Below, one piece after another: positions 8,745 to 17,532 of a stretch of 64,000 nt of DNA. The position numbers were made by a program, and so were the translations under genes. Origin of the DNA: JAMLIN01 sp964476625 (GTDB lineage: Bacteria > Pseudomonadota > Gammaproteobacteria > Burkholderiales > Burkholderiaceae_E); NCBI GenBank assembly GCA_964476625.1, contig CAYZBJ010000004.1:1-64000 (forward strand), written 5' to 3'. Under the pieces are notes generated by a model. It ran no database searches and was not told where the DNA came from. It saw nothing but the letters and a program-made list of their open reading frames with translations. Every line of letters starts with the position of its first letter. Positions within the stretch are counted from its first letter, which is position 1.

Positions 8745-9851
8745 ATGGAATCCGTCGACACGATCGTGATCGGCGCCGGGGTCGTCGGACTCGCGGTCGC
8801 CGCCGAACTCGCCGCGCGTGGCTTCGCGCCGCTGGTGCTCGAGGCCGAATCGATCTTCGGCAGCGGCATCAGTTCGCGCAACAGCGAGGTCATCCATGCC
8901 GGCATCTACTACCCCGCCGGCTCGCTCAAGGCCCGCCTGTGCGTCGAAGGACGCGAGCGCCTGTACCGCTACTGCGATGCCAACGGCGTCGCGCATCGAC
9001 GCTGCGGCAAGCTGATCGTCGCCACGAGCCCGGCCGAGCATGAGCGGCTCGAGGCGGTCGGCCGGGCAGCGCTGGCCAACGGGGTCGACGACCTGCGCTG
9101 GCTCGATGCGCACGAGGCCCGGGCGCTCGAGCCCGCACTGGCCTGCTCGGCCGCCCTGCTCTCGCCATCGACCGGTATCGTCGACAGCCACGGCCTGATG
9201 CTCTCGCTGCTCGCGCGCATCGAGGCCGGCGGCGGCCAGCTCGCCACCGGCTGCCGGGTCGGCGCGATCACAGTAGTCGACGGCGGGATCGAGCTCGACG
9301 TCGACAGCGGCCCCGACTCGATGCGCCTGCATGCCCGCCGGGTGGTCAACAGCGCCGGGCTCGCCGCGCTCGGCCTGGCCTCGGCGGTCAGCGGCGCTCG
9401 CCCGGTCTCGCTGCCCGCGCAACGCTTCGCCAAGGGGAGTTACTTCTCGCTCACAGGCGCCCGGGCGCCCTTCTCGCGACTGGTCTACCCGGTCCCCGAA
9501 GGGGCCGGCCTCGGGGTGCACCTGACCCTCGACCTCGCCGGCGCGGCGCGCTTCGGTCCCGACGTCGAATGGGTGGACCAGCTCGACTACCGGGTCGACC
9601 CCGGGCGCGCCGACGGCTTCTACCGCGAAATCCGCCGGTACTGGCCGGGCTTGCCCGACGGCGCCCTGGCGCCGGCCTATGCCGGCATCCGCCCGAAACT
9701 GCACGGGCCCGGCGAACCCGCCGCCGATTTCCTCGTCCACGGCCCCGAACAGCACGGGGTCGCCGGCCTCGTCAACCTGCTCGGCATCGAATCGCCGGGG
9801 CTGACATCGAGCCTCGCGATCGCTGGCCTCGTCGCCGACTGGCTGGCGTGA
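8745..9851 (+). CDS. lhgO: LhgO-like FAD-dependent L-2-hydroxyacid oxidase
   Basis: The 368-aa protein belongs to the DAO-type flavoprotein family. The Rossmann dinucleotide motif VIGAGVVGLAVAAEL is at about residues 8-22. The stretch SSRNSEVIHAGIYYP is diagnostic of the L-2-hydroxyglutarate oxidase branch. The conserved C-terminal flavin-contact segment NLLGIESPGLTSSLAIA is present. The enzyme would oxidise L-2-hydroxyglutarate, a metabolic by-product, to 2-oxoglutarate at the membrane. It is slightly shorter than E. coli LhgO (422 aa), so related 2-hydroxyacids remain possible substrates. Confidence 0.85.
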   Translation: MESVDTIVIGAGVVGLAVAAELAARGFAPLVLEAESIFGSGISSRNSEVIHAGIYYPAGSLKARLCVEGRERLYRYCDANGVAHRRCGKLIVATSPAEHERLEAVGRAALANGVDDLRWLDAHEARALEPALACSAALLSPSTGIVDSHGLMLSLLARIEAGGGQLATGCRVGAITVVDGGIELDVDSGPDSMRLHARRVVNSAGLAALGLASAVSGARPVSLPAQRFAKGSYFSLTGARAPFSRLVYPVPEGAGLGVHLTLDLAGAARFGPDVEWVDQLDYRVDPGRADGFYREIRRYWPGLPDGALAPAYAGIRPKLHGPGEPAADFLVHGPEQHGVAGLVNLLGIESPGLTSSLAIAGLVADWLA

Positions 9852-9915
9852 GAGAATCGCGGCCCGCCAATCCCGGCGCTTGCCACCCTGGCCGGGCGGC
9901 GCGCCGCAGCCGACG

Positions 9916-10755
9916 ATGAAGCCGCAAGAATCCGGGAACGACACCGCCAGCGAGTCCGCCGGGACCCCCGCCGGATGCTCCATCGAGCACCCGCCCGCCA
10001 CGACGGTCGGCCAGCCGCCGGCGGCGTCCGCCGATCGCCACATTCGCAGCTTCGGTACCCGGCGCGGCCACTTCACCGCGAGCCAGCGCGAGGCCTACGA
10101 GCGGCTCATGCCACGCTACGGCATTGCCTACCGCGCCGAGCGCCTCGCGCCGGAGACCGTGTTCGGGCGCCATGCGCCGGTAGTGCTCGAGATCGGTTGC
10201 GGGATGGGCGAGACGACCGTGGCCATCGCCACGGCGACCCCGGCCACCGACTTCATCGGCGTGGAGGTCTATCCGGCCGGTGTCGGCGCCCTGTTGCGCC
10301 GGATCGAAGAAGCGGCGATCGACAACCTGCGGGTGATCGAGCATGACGCGGTCGAGGTGGTGCGCGACATGATCGCGCCGGCGAGCCTGGCGGGCGTCCA
10401 CATCTTCTTTCCCGACCCCTGGCCGAAGAAGCGCCACCACAAGCGTCGCCTGGTCCAGTCGGGCTTCATCGCCCTGCTCGCGAGCCGGATCGCGCCCGGC
10501 GGCTACCTGCATTGCGCGACCGACTGGGCGCCCTACGCGATCCAGATGCTCGAGGTGCTGGCGGCCGAACCCCTGCTGGACAATACCGCCGGGCCGGTGA
10601 AGGTCGCCGAATCGATCGAGGATTGCACCGGCTTCGCGCCGCGCCCCGACCACCGGCCCCTCACCAAGTTCGAGCAACGTGGCCTGCGACTCGGCCACGG
10701 TGTCCGGGACCTGGTCTTCATACGTTCCAGTCCACCGCCCCTGTGTACGCGGTGA
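9916..10755 (+). CDS. trmB: tRNA (guanine-N7)-methyltransferase TrmB
   Basis: The enzyme makes m7G46 in tRNA. The SAM-binding motif VLEIGCGMGETTVAIA and the family signature IFFPDPWPKKRHHKRRLVQ are complete. The ATG at 9916 gives 279 aa with a poorly conserved N-terminal tail of about 45 residues before IRSFGTRRG, where homologues usually begin. An internal start is therefore possible. The 3' end runs 38 bp into the convergent uppP copy 2. Confidence 0.95.
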   Translation: MKPQESGNDTASESAGTPAGCSIEHPPATTVGQPPAASADRHIRSFGTRRGHFTASQREAYERLMPRYGIAYRAERLAPETVFGRHAPVVLEIGCGMGETTVAIATATPATDFIGVEVYPAGVGALLRRIEEAAIDNLRVIEHDAVEVVRDMIAPASLAGVHIFFPDPWPKKRHHKRRLVQSGFIALLASRIAPGGYLHCATDWAPYAIQMLEVLAAEPLLDNTAGPVKVAESIEDCTGFAPRPDHRPLTKFEQRGLRLGHGVRDLVFIRSSPPPLCTR

Positions 10756-11578
10756 CGAGCACGATCACGCCGAACACGATCCGGTACCAGGCGAAGGGAA
10801 TGAAGTCGCGGCTGGCGACATAGCGGATCAGCCAGGCGACGCACGCCCACGCACTCAGGAAGGACAGCAGGAGGCCGATGCTGAACAGCGGGATGTCGTC
10901 GACCGACAGCAGGGCGCGCATCTTCCAGATGTCGTAGGCGCCGGCGCCGATCAGGGTCGGGATGGCGAGGAAGAACGAGAACTCGGTCGCCGCCCGCCGC
11001 GACAGGCCGAAGAGCATGCCGCCGATGATCGTCGCGCCCGAGCGGCTGGTCCCGGGGATCAGCGCGAAGGCCTGGGCCAGGCCGAGCTTGAGCGCATCGA
11101 CACCGGTGAGATCGTCGATCTCGTGGATCCGCGGCGCATGCGCGCTCTGGCGACCGCGATGCTCCACCCACATGATGACCAGGCCGCCGACCACAAGGGC
11201 GATCGCCACCGGCACCGGCGAGAACAGGAACTCCTTGATCATGCCGGCGAACAGCAGCCCGAGCACCGCTGCCGGCAGGAATGCGATCGCGATGTTGATC
11301 GCGAAGCGCCACGCCTGCTCGCGTTCGGCGCCGGTCGCGAAAAGTCCGCTGACGACGCCCATGATTCGCACCCGGAAGTACCAGATCACCGAGAGCATCG
11401 CGCCGGTCTGGATCGCCACCGAGAAGACGTTGGCCTTGTCGCCGGTGAACCCCAGCAGGCTGCCCGCGAGGATCAGGTGGCCGGTGCTCGATATCGGCAG
11501 GAACTCGGTGAGACCCTCGACGATGCCGAGGATGACGGCCTTGACGAGCAGGGGCAGTGCGTGGAGGACTTCGAGCAT
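10718..11578 (-). CDS. uppP: Undecaprenyl-diphosphatase UppP/BacA, copy 2
   Basis: This 286-aa membrane phosphatase has EGLTEFLPISSTGH (residues 21-34) and PGTSRSG (175-181), the E. coli-type motifs. The ATG at 11578 places the first helix as in homologues. It is clearly not a recent duplicate of the copy at 557, since the active-site loops and helices differ. Its 3' end overlaps trmB by 38 bp on the opposite strand. It probably shares the carrier-lipid recycling load, which is high in a cell with a large O-antigen locus. Confidence 0.95.
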   Translation of the reverse strand: MLEVLHALPLLVKAVILGIVEGLTEFLPISSTGHLILAGSLLGFTGDKANVFSVAIQTGAMLSVIWYFRVRIMGVVSGLFATGAEREQAWRFAINIAIAFLPAAVLGLLFAGMIKEFLFSPVPVAIALVVGGLVIMWVEHRGRQSAHAPRIHEIDDLTGVDALKLGLAQAFALIPGTSRSGATIIGGMLFGLSRRAATEFSFFLAIPTLIGAGAYDIWKMRALLSVDDIPLFSIGLLLSFLSAWACVAWLIRYVASRDFIPFAWYRIVFGVIVLVTAYTGAVDWNV

Positions 11579-11653
11579 GATGACGGCGCAGGCGCTCGTG
11601 GCGCAAAACATCGAGGGTTGCGCATTGAAGCACGGCGGGCCGCGGCCAGCACC

Positions 11654-12655
11654 TCAGAAAAGCAGCACTTCTCCCTGGACGGCCGGGCCAGCCGACATGC
11701 GGCCGTCCTGGCCGGCACGCGACGCGATGCAACGATTGCGCCCCTGCTCCTTGGCCAGGTACAGCGCCTCGTCGGCGCGATCGAAGGCGCTGCTTGGCGT
11801 GTCGTTGCGCTCGATCGGGGTGAAGCCCACGCTGACGGTGACCTGGCCGATCTGTGGAAAGCGGTACTCGGCGACCCGCTCGCGCAGTCCGTCGAAGGCG
11901 GCCTCGGCAGCCGCCGGCGTGGTGGCCGGCATCTGGACGACGAACTCCTCGCCGCCGAAGCGATAGAGGATGTCGGCGGGCTGGAACGCCGAACGCATGA
12001 TCCGGGCGATCAGCATCAGCACCTCGTCGCCGAACAGGTGGCCGTAGCGATCGTTGATCCGCTTGAAACGATCGATGTCGATGACGCCGATCCAGTGCGG
12101 CTCGCCAACGGCGAGGCGCAACTCGGCGAGTCGCTTGAGGAACATCGCATCGAAGGTCTTGCGATTGCGCAGCCCGGTCAGGGTGTCGTGCTCGCCGTAG
12201 TCGAGCACCGCAAGGTGGTTCGCGTAGATCCGCAGCAGGCCCGAGACGATCCGGTGCTGCTCCTCATCGAACGCCAGCGCCGTCTCGGCCTCGATCCAGC
12301 CGATCGGGCCGGTATCGCCGACGATCGGCAGGCTGGTGCTGTAGTACTCGCCCTTGGGTTGCGACCGCGTCGGGTCGTCCGATGCGCGGCGTTGCGGCCC
12401 GACCGCGGGCATCCGCTCCAGACCCACCGGTACCGGATCGGAGACCACCACCTCGAGTTCGCCGTTGCCCACGTAGCGGCCGATCGCCGAGCGCAGCACA
12501 CCTGAACGCCCCGACGGATCGACCGGCCGGAAGAGTTTCAGGCCGACCGGGCGCAGCATGTCGAACATCACCGAGAGGAGCGCAATCTCGATCTCGTCGC
12601 GATCGCGACAGGCTGTAATGTCGGCCAGGCTTTCGATCAGGCGCGGATGGGCCAT
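11654..12655 (-). CDS. Diguanylate cyclase with N-terminal GAF-like region
   Basis: The 333-aa protein makes c-di-GMP. Residues 1-160 resemble a GAF-type sensor without transmembrane segments. The GGDEF domain starts at DTLTGLRNRKTF and carries the active-site loop RFGGEEF with the GGEEF variant, which is competent in the family. The inhibitory I-site RxxD, which should lie just before it, reads QPAD, so product feedback by that route is probably absent. It stands alone between a convergent region and a phosphodiesterase gene on the same strand. Confidence 0.92.
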   Translation of the reverse strand: MAHPRLIESLADITACRDRDEIEIALLSVMFDMLRPVGLKLFRPVDPSGRSGVLRSAIGRYVGNGELEVVVSDPVPVGLERMPAVGPQRRASDDPTRSQPKGEYYSTSLPIVGDTGPIGWIEAETALAFDEEQHRIVSGLLRIYANHLAVLDYGEHDTLTGLRNRKTFDAMFLKRLAELRLAVGEPHWIGVIDIDRFKRINDRYGHLFGDEVLMLIARIMRSAFQPADILYRFGGEEFVVQMPATTPAAAEAAFDGLRERVAEYRFPQIGQVTVSVGFTPIERNDTPSSAFDRADEALYLAKEQGRNRCIASRAGQDGRMSAGPAVQGEVLLF

Positions 12656-12750
12656 CGGATACCGGGTTGCGTGGGCTCGAGCCGAACGTCAACGGTTTCC
12701 CGTCGCCGCACGGCGTGTCCTCGTTGGTATCGGCCCGCCATCGCGCGACT

Positions 12751-13965
12751 TTAGGCCCGGGTTCCGGACCCATTCCGAGCCACCGGAATACCCCGACGAA
12801 CGGCGGCCACCGGCACCATCATCTCGTCGAGCGCCGTGCCGCCATGCATGCCGATTAAATCCGGGGCGGTCTCGCCGGGCACCGAATCGACCAGCGACCA
12901 GCCTTCGCGCCCCACCAGGGCGACGCTGCCCGCATGGGCGAAAAAGGCCGGATCGGCCGCGCCCTCGCCAAACCAGCCGGCCGCGACCAGGTCGGCGGTC
13001 AGGTGGGCATCGAAGGCATGGCCGAGGGATTCGGCCGCCCGTCCGAGGAATTCATCCAGGCCGCCGGGCAGGGGTTCGGCGAACGCCACCCGGGGTTCGC
13101 CGGTCAGTGGCCTGGCGAGCAGGCCTGCCAGCGCCGGATGGTCGGCGAGGGCCAGCTGGCGCTCAGGCGCGATGTCGACGAAACCGTGGTCGGCGGTAGC
13201 CAGCAGCAGCGCATCGCGCCCGGCCAGGGAGTCGGCCAGGCGGGCGAACAACGCATCGAAGGCAAGCAGCACCCCGCCGGCTTTCGGACTGCGGCAGCCG
13301 TAGGCATGCGCGGCGGTGTCGTACTGCGGGGCGTAGGCGTAGACGAAGCCGCCTGCGGACCCATCGACCTCTTCGACTTCTTCGACCGCCGCCACGACGC
13401 GATCGTGCAACTCGTCCAGATCACGATAGCCGATGCGGCGAGCGCCACGATACGCGTAGCGGGAGAAAGCCGATTCGGCGATGAACGCCGGCTGGATCAC
13501 GGTGGGCGGCGTTTCCATCCCAGCACTCTGGGGCATCCAGCGCCAGAGTTCGTCCGGATCGAATGGCCCGGCCGGATCACCGCGGCAGTCGCTCGGCAGG
13601 GTGCGGACCACCCGCCCCAAGCCGGGATGCCAGGCGAACCAGCCCGGGTTGGCATGCCGGTGCGGCGGCAGGCCCGACGCGAGGGCGGTGATCGCCGGGG
13701 CGGTGCTCGAAGGAAAGACCGAACGCAGCGTCGCGATCCGCGCCTGCGCCAGGGCCCCCCGCGGCGCATGGTCGACCACCTGGCGCACGCCGACCCCGTC
13801 GAGCAGCAGCAGGACCACCGACCGGCACTCGGCCAGCGGCCGCGCCAGCCAGGCCGGCACCGGCGAGCCAGCCAGCGGCGTCTTGCCGAAGCGGGCGCCG
13901 ATCCAGGCGGCCAGGTGTTCGATGCCGGGACCCCGGCCCGGCATGACAACGCCGCGCCCGGTCAT
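12751..13965 (-). CDS. Type I phosphodiesterase / nucleotide pyrophosphatase-like protein
   Basis: The protein belongs to the alkaline-phosphatase superfamily (PF01663-like). It has metal ligand VLLLLDGVGV, nucleophile region FPSSTAPAITALASGLPPHRH with the Thr/Ser in TAPA, DTAAHAYG, and ATADHGFVDI. It lacks a signal peptide, which suggests cytoplasmic hydrolysis of a phosphodiester or nucleotide. The ATG at 13965 lies in the loop of a 12-bp stem, so the in-frame ATG at 13944 may be the real start. The substrate cannot be told from sequence. Confidence 0.82.
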   Translation of the reverse strand: MTGRGVVMPGRGPGIEHLAAWIGARFGKTPLAGSPVPAWLARPLAECRSVVLLLLDGVGVRQVVDHAPRGALAQARIATLRSVFPSSTAPAITALASGLPPHRHANPGWFAWHPGLGRVVRTLPSDCRGDPAGPFDPDELWRWMPQSAGMETPPTVIQPAFIAESAFSRYAYRGARRIGYRDLDELHDRVVAAVEEVEEVDGSAGGFVYAYAPQYDTAAHAYGCRSPKAGGVLLAFDALFARLADSLAGRDALLLATADHGFVDIAPERQLALADHPALAGLLARPLTGEPRVAFAEPLPGGLDEFLGRAAESLGHAFDAHLTADLVAAGWFGEGAADPAFFAHAGSVALVGREGWSLVDSVPGETAPDLIGMHGGTALDEMMVPVAAVRRGIPVARNGSGTRA

Positions 13966-13977
13966 CGGGCGCGGCGT
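13949..13977 (-). terminator. Strong GC hairpin, probable terminator of the glycine-zipper gene
   Basis: Perfect 12-bp arms (13949-13960 and 13966-13977) enclose the 5-base loop GTCAT. It lies about 37 bp past the stop of the gene at 14014-14430. On the reverse strand the stem is followed by a weak GTTGTC rather than a clear U-run, so termination may be partial. The loop contains the first possible ATG of the phosphodiesterase gene, so the hairpin could also hide that start. Confidence 0.5.
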
Positions 13978-14013
13978 GCGGATTCGCGGCAGCGCCGGCA
14001 GCGGCGCACGGAT

Positions 14014-14430
14014 TCAGCGACGGTAGTAGTGGTGCCCCCCACGGTGGTTGTGGCGCGGACCGTGGTGATGCGGCCGGTAGTAGCGCGTCCGTTCATGGAT
14101 GATGATCGTGGGCGGAGGGGTGTAGGTCCGGTACGTCGGATAGTAACCAACCGGCGGGCGCGGATGGGCGTGGTAGTGATACACCCGCGGCGGCGGGCGA
14201 TAGTAGCGGTGGTCGTGGCGATAGTGCCCATGGGCCGCGCTGGCGCCCGCGGCAGCGCCGATCATGCCGCCGACGATGGCGCCGTCGCGCCCGCCGAAGG
14301 CCTGGCCGAACAGCGCACCGGCCCCCGCGCCCACGACGGCGCCGACGACCGCATCCGAAGCCCGGGCCGGGGCACCCATGGCGAGCCCGCCCGCCAGCAG
14401 GGTGATGGTGATGATTCGACTGACTCTCAT
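14014..14430 (-). CDS. Glycine-zipper, His/Tyr-rich exported small protein
   Basis: The protein is 138 aa. Residues 1-24 form a signal peptide (ending PARA). A Gly-zipper helix pair follows (AVVGAVVGAGAGALFGQ and GAIVGGMIGAAAGASAAHG, about 28-67), which in this class inserts in or packs against membranes. The rest is a low-complexity tail rich in His, Tyr, Arg and Pro with repeated RYYRP/HHHGP-like units. The tail could bind metal or be disordered. No defined function is known to me. Confidence 0.82.
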   Translation of the reverse strand: MRVSRIITITLLAGGLAMGAPARASDAVVGAVVGAGAGALFGQAFGGRDGAIVGGMIGAAAGASAAHGHYRHDHRYYRPPPRVYHYHAHPRPPVGYYPTYRTYTPPPTIIIHERTRYYRPHHHGPRHNHRGGHHYYRR

Positions 14431-14578
14431 GGCCGTCTCCGTCGGTCGGCTTGGGTTACTGCACAGTAGCGTCGGATCGACGCAATCAGCAACAGCGGAA
14501 CCTGTCAGTCTGCAACTTCGGTAACAGAATGTATTGACCGGGCGATGGGCTCGGCCACCCCCGATCCACCGGCCTGCT

Positions 14579-16309
14579 TCAGCGCCGCGCCTCGCTGCCC
14601 TGCTTCACCGCCCTCGCCCGCCGGCGATGCTCGGCGAGCCGGCGCAACAACCAGCTGCGTGGCGGCTCGACCCCGGTCAGGGCGAATTCGACACTGTGCG
14701 GATCGGACAGGTAGCGCGACTGCAATTGCCTGGCCGCATCGCGACCGACGAACAGCAGGTGGTCGCCGGGCTTGAGCGCCATGTCGTCGGGCGGCAGCAG
14801 GATGGACTCCTGCCGGCGCTCGCACATCAGGGCGACGGCAGCGAGCCGCGACGACGGGTCGACCGGATCGGCCAGCAGGTGTTGGATGCGCAGCGGCTCG
14901 CCCTGCCTCTGGAAGAACGCGGCGAACATCCCCGGCTGCATGACGTCGCACTGGAAGCGCCAGGCCCGTGGCGCGCCCTCGCCAACGCCTTCGACCAGCC
15001 GCTCGATGACCTGCTGGGCAAACTCCCGGCCTTCGATCCGGACCCGCCAGACGAATCGGCCCAGCATCGGCGTCTTGAGAACCTGCAGGCACTCGTGGAC
15101 CATCAGGTCCGACTGGACGAAGCGCAGCCTGGCCCGGGCCGCTTCGATCAGGACCCGGTCGGCCGACTGGTTCTCGCGGATCACCACGAAGATGTCCGGG
15201 TTGACGCGTCGCGCCAGCGTGGTGACGCCGAGGTTGATTGCGTCGATGTCGGTGCCCGCGACGAGGACCTCCGCCTCGGCGATGCCGGCCTCGCGCAGCG
15301 CCACCTCGGTGTTGTCGCCGCCGAACAGGTGCTCCGGGTCGTCGACATCGGCTTGCGGGTCGATCGCCTTCCAGGGAATCCCCGCCGTATCGAGCACCCG
15401 CGAGATCGCCTGGCCGAAACGGCCGTAGCCGACCAGGATCCAGACGCCCCGCGGCATCTCGACCTTCTTCGGCAGGGGCGTTCCGGGCGATGCGGTCAGC
15501 CACTCCTCGAGCTGCAGCGACTCGGGCGCATCGAGGCCGAGGGCGAGGTTGGTCGCGAAGGTCTCGAACGGGTTGATCACGTGCATGCCGCCGAACGCCT
15601 CGAGGTTCGCCTGCGCGACCCGCGCCTTGGCCCGGGCGACGACCTTCAGGTTGGCGGCGAGGGTGCGCGCGCCGATCGCGATCGCCTGGTTCGCGCTGTC
15701 GTCGCCGGCCAGGGCGATCAAGCCCTCGCATTCGGGCTTGCGGATGCCGGCGTCCTCGAGGACATCGGGCAGGCGCGCATCCGAACTCAGCACCAGGGGC
15801 GGCGAGCGGTAGTCCTCGATCGCGATGTGCGCCGCCCGGTCCGCGCGCAGTTCGACGATCACCAGCCGCAGGCCGATGCGATCGAGCGCCCGCGCGAGGG
15901 TGGCGCCGCTCTGGCCGTAGCCACAGATGATCACGAAGGGATCGACGATGCCGCCCACCCGCCAGGCAAAGAGGCTGCGTGCGACCGCCGCCCGGAAGGC
16001 CATGTCGTTGACCAGCGCGAATACCGAAGCGAGCGCGTAGGTCCAGCCGATCACCGCGATGTAGATCGTGATCGTCAGCCAGAGCCGCTGCGCATCGGTG
16101 AACGGATACGGCACTTCGCCAAAGCCGATCGTGGTCGCGGTAAAGGTGACGACGTAGAACGCGTGGAAGAAGCCGAGCCGGGTCGGCGTGCCGTCGGGCA
16201 TCACGCCCGGCATGAGCGTCAGGCCCCCGATCGAGACGGCGTAGACGAGGATCAGGATGATCAGCGGCACCCGCAGGCGCCGCAGGATCATGAGCAGCAC
16301 ATCGGGCAC
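14579..16309 (-). CDS. Two-TM potassium channel with two RCK/TrkA domains
   Basis: The 576-aa protein starts with a transmembrane helix and a pore loop with selectivity filter TTIGFGE (residues 59-65), then a second helix. TTIGFG is a K+ channel filter variant of TVGYG. It continues with a TrkA-N Rossmann domain (VIICGYGQSG, about 125-134), a second Rossmann domain (WILVGYGRFG), and C-terminal ligand-binding regions. It probably gates K+ flux in response to nucleotides or ions. The small membrane-protein gene 82 bp upstream on the same strand looks cotranscribed. Confidence 0.92.
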   Translation of the reverse strand: MPDVLLMILRRLRVPLIILILVYAVSIGGLTLMPGVMPDGTPTRLGFFHAFYVVTFTATTIGFGEVPYPFTDAQRLWLTITIYIAVIGWTYALASVFALVNDMAFRAAVARSLFAWRVGGIVDPFVIICGYGQSGATLARALDRIGLRLVIVELRADRAAHIAIEDYRSPPLVLSSDARLPDVLEDAGIRKPECEGLIALAGDDSANQAIAIGARTLAANLKVVARAKARVAQANLEAFGGMHVINPFETFATNLALGLDAPESLQLEEWLTASPGTPLPKKVEMPRGVWILVGYGRFGQAISRVLDTAGIPWKAIDPQADVDDPEHLFGGDNTEVALREAGIAEAEVLVAGTDIDAINLGVTTLARRVNPDIFVVIRENQSADRVLIEAARARLRFVQSDLMVHECLQVLKTPMLGRFVWRVRIEGREFAQQVIERLVEGVGEGAPRAWRFQCDVMQPGMFAAFFQRQGEPLRIQHLLADPVDPSSRLAAVALMCERRQESILLPPDDMALKPGDHLLFVGRDAARQLQSRYLSDPHSVEFALTGVEPPRSWLLRRLAEHRRRARAVKQGSEARR

Positions 16310-16391
16310 GCTCGGCGCCGGATGGCGGTTGCCCGGCGCGCTCGGCGCAGGCTGCCCGGTCGGGGAGGAGGGAATGGCTGCGCCCCCGGCT

Positions 16392-16775
16392 TCAGCGCCC
16401 CTGGCGCAGGGTCTCGCCGATCAGCAGGGTCACCGAGACGAGGTTGGCGAGCAGGGCCCCCCCGGCGATCGACACGATGGTCGACATCGCCGCGCCATCC
16501 ATCGGCTGGCCCGCCATGTAGACATGCCAGAGCCAGACCCCCGAGGCGGCGAACAGCTGGGCGGTCGCGACCAGGCTGGTCGCCAGGTGGGTCGCCCCGA
16601 GCTGGGTGCGGTCGCCGAACTTGAGTACGGTGGCGACCAGGTTGACCACGATCGCGAGGAACAGCTCCGTCGGGTCATGGTGCGCGGGCTGGTCCATCTC
16701 GCCGATGAAGAAACCGAAGTTCAGGGTGCAGGCGAGGATGATGACGAACGCAAAGACGACTTTCTCGAGATTCAC
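16392..16775 (-). CDS. Small four-helix membrane protein upstream of K+ channel
   Basis: The GTG at 16775 follows GGAAGGAGC at ideal spacing and gives 127 aa. A longer frame upstream has no signal and is rejected. Four hydrophobic segments are seen (about 4-22, 36-54, 64-85 and 100-120), with an acidic/His-rich loop GEMDQPAHHDPTE between the first two. It resembles an uncharacterised family (possibly DUF6394) that I associate with potassium-channel genes, but I cannot verify that. Adjacency suggests an accessory subunit or regulator of the channel. Confidence 0.75.
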   Translation of the reverse strand: MNLEKVVFAFVIILACTLNFGFFIGEMDQPAHHDPTELFLAIVVNLVATVLKFGDRTQLGATHLATSLVATAQLFAASGVWLWHVYMAGQPMDGAAMSTIVSIAGGALLANLVSVTLLIGETLRQGR

Positions 16776-16858
16776 GAGTTCCGCTCCTTCCGGTGGGCCC
16801 GCAGCGAACGGCCGCCAACCACGCCCCTGCCCTTCTGTCTGCGCATGATGGCGAGCAA

Positions 16859-17425
16859 TCAGGTCCGAGGATAGATGAACACGGCGCTGCCATCCGTACC
16901 GATGCCGCGACGCCGGGCCATCGCCGCACCGATCTCGCGACACTCGTCGTCCCCCAGCCAGCGCCGCGCAGCCTCGAGGATCGTGTCCGATTCGAGTCGC
17001 AAGTGGGCGCGGTGGGCCGTCACGAAGGTCTCGATCCGTGCCGGATCGGGCCCATGCCCGGCATCGATGGCGAGCAGATCGGCCCGCAACCCGCCCCACG
17101 CGGCCTCGAGCGGGCCATGGGCGGACGCGGCCTCGTCGAGTGCGGCGATGACGCGCGCCTCGCCCTGGGCGAGCGCATGGCGGCGCAGCCGCGGAAACAG
17201 GTCGACATCCTCGTCGGCGTGATGATTCGGGGCAGCTTCGTCGAAATAGCGCACGATGCTCCCGATCGCCCGCGCGAGCGCGGCGTCGGCGCCATGGGCC
17301 GCGTAATGCACCGCGAGCCGCTCGAGGATCGCCATGCGCGCCTCGATCCGCGCATGGCAGGCCTCGATCCAGCCGAGGGGGTCGTCGGGGCTCGCCGCCG
17401 GCCCACCGGGTCCGATGCTGATCAT
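16859..17425 (-). CDS. Hemerythrin-like HHE domain protein
   Basis: This 188-aa all-helical protein has His and Glu residues in the HHE pattern: ACHARIEARM, APNHHADEDVDLFPRL, and TAHRAHLRLESD. These form a di-iron centre in the family, used for oxygen or NO sensing or handling. It is cytoplasmic, with no signal peptide. It is transcribed toward the channel genes. Its start is 108 bp from the divergent TetR gene, so both may answer to the same operator. Confidence 0.88.
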   Translation of the reverse strand: MISIGPGGPAASPDDPLGWIEACHARIEARMAILERLAVHYAAHGADAALARAIGSIVRYFDEAAPNHHADEDVDLFPRLRRHALAQGEARVIAALDEAASAHGPLEAAWGGLRADLLAIDAGHGPDPARIETFVTAHRAHLRLESDTILEAARRWLGDDECREIGAAMARRRGIGTDGSAVFIYPRT

Positions 17426-17508
17426 GGGCGTATTGTCACCCAGAGCCGGAGCACCCGGCGTCGGTGCCCGGGCGCCATTGACGGATCCGAGGGCCGGTCG
17501 GTAGCATT

Positions 17509-17526
17509 ACTGACCAAGGAGTCAGT
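17509..17526. promoter_or_regulatory. Palindromic operator overlapping the tetR ribosome-binding site
   Basis: ACTGAC (17509-17514) and GTCAGT (17521-17526) are a perfect 6-bp inverted repeat with a six-base spacer. The spacer and right arm contain the AAGGAG ribosome site for the TetR gene starting at 17533. TetR proteins commonly bind such palindromes at their own promoter, so autorepression is the simple inference. The same site could control the divergent hemerythrin gene. Confidence 0.7.
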
Positions 17527-17532
17527 TATTCC

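Noticed and set aside
10679..12505. A 608-residue forward open frame opposite uppP copy 2 and the GGDEF gene
   Set aside because: Both reverse-strand genes have intact catalytic motifs; the forward frame is Asp/Gln/Arg/His-rich shadow sequence.
14534..16624. A 696-residue forward open frame opposite the K+ channel
   Set aside because: It is a shadow of the channel gene, whose filter and RCK motifs are unmistakable.
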